A stretch of 6,616 nt of DNA from a bacterium. GTDB lineage: Bacteria > Latescibacterota > UBA2968 > UBA8231. A model generated the notes under the pieces. The model ran no database searches, was not told the origin of the DNA, and was given only the letters and a program-made list of their open reading frames with translations. How positions within the stretch are numbered: the stretch's first letter is position 1; every line of letters begins with the position of its first letter. This document shows positions 6,473-6,616 of this stretch, in pieces. The translations under genes and the position numbers were made by a program. The stretch covers positions 1 to 6,616 of the forward strand of contig JAQCJA010000269.1 in assembly GCA_027593305.1 (NCBI GenBank). Direction: 5' to 3'.

Positions 6473-6616
6473 GGTGCGCTAAGGTAACCCTTCGACCCGA
6501 CGTCGGCCGGGGCCCGGCTTCCCACGGTTCATCGAGACCCCGTACTTTAGACCGAAGTTCCAGCAGAGGTTTTGGTGTAAGTGGTTGTTTCACTGGAGAT
6601 TTGGTCCTTTATGGGT
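6473..6616 (-). other. Non-coding leader upstream of the channel gene
   Basis: These 144 bases to the right edge carry no gene I can support. The part nearest the channel gene is GC-rich with dyad symmetry. The outer part, from about 6541, is visibly richer in A and T and is the likely place for the channel promoter. TCTAAA (minus strand, at 6546-6551) resembles a -10 box, but no matching -35 box sits at proper spacing, so no promoter is called. Confidence 0.4.
6497..6518. repeat. Two adjoining GC-rich palindromes in the channel leader
   Basis: CCGACGTCGG (6497-6506) is a perfect 10-base palindrome. GCCGGG (6506-6511) and CCCGGC (6513-6518) form a second dyad around one base. They lie 25-46 bases from the channel start. 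A protein-binding site, a transcript structure, or chance in GC-rich DNA are all possible. Confidence 0.35.

Noticed and set aside
6611..6616. ATG at the right edge with GGAG 12 bases upstream, as a possible divergent gene start
   Set aside because: Only two codons are visible and the spacing is long, so it cannot be supported.

Overview
The window is GC-rich bacterial DNA, almost entirely coding. It holds four tightly packed plus-strand genes (positions 1-5215) that read as one operon, then one convergent minus-strand gene (5249-6472) and a short non-coding leader at the right edge. The last gene resembles E. coli YbdG along most of its length. With the GC-rich codon use, this suggests a member of the Pseudomonadota, perhaps a gammaproteobacterium, but the window has no rRNA or other firm taxonomic marker.

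Layout. (1) 1-1724: a 5'-truncated tandem ATP-grasp ligase, with the C-terminal end of one ATP-grasp module followed by a complete second one. (2) 1721-3163: a fold-type III PLP-dependent amino-acid decarboxylase of the LysA/ODC class, joined to gene 1 by a 4-base ATGA overlap. (3) 3181-4194: a zinc-dependent deacetylase of the histone deacetylase/acetylpolyamine amidohydrolase family with all catalytic residues present. (4) 4211-5215: a Gfo/Idh/MocA-family NAD(P)-dependent oxidoreductase with a strong ribosome binding site. A 33-base convergent gap follows; it belongs to a block of three 13-base tandem repeats whose last copy contains the stop codon of gene 5. (5) 6472-5249, minus strand: a YbdG-type MscS mechanosensitive channel, probably a chromosomal neighbour unrelated to the operon.

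How the genes may work together (inference). An ATP-grasp carboxylate-amine ligase, an amino-acid decarboxylase, an N-deacetylase and an NAD(P) oxidoreductase form a coherent enzyme set for a small amide- or amine-containing metabolite, such as a pseudo-peptide or modified polyamine. The decarboxylase lacks the acidic residue that ODC and DAP decarboxylase carry next to the catalytic cysteine. The deacetylase lacks, by an alignment from memory, the two acidic residues tied to polyamine recognition in Mycoplana ramosa APAH. Both observations argue against textbook lysine or polyamine metabolism. No carrier protein, transporter, regulator, mobile element, RNA gene or CRISPR array is visible. The operon's promoter and start lie to the left of the window.
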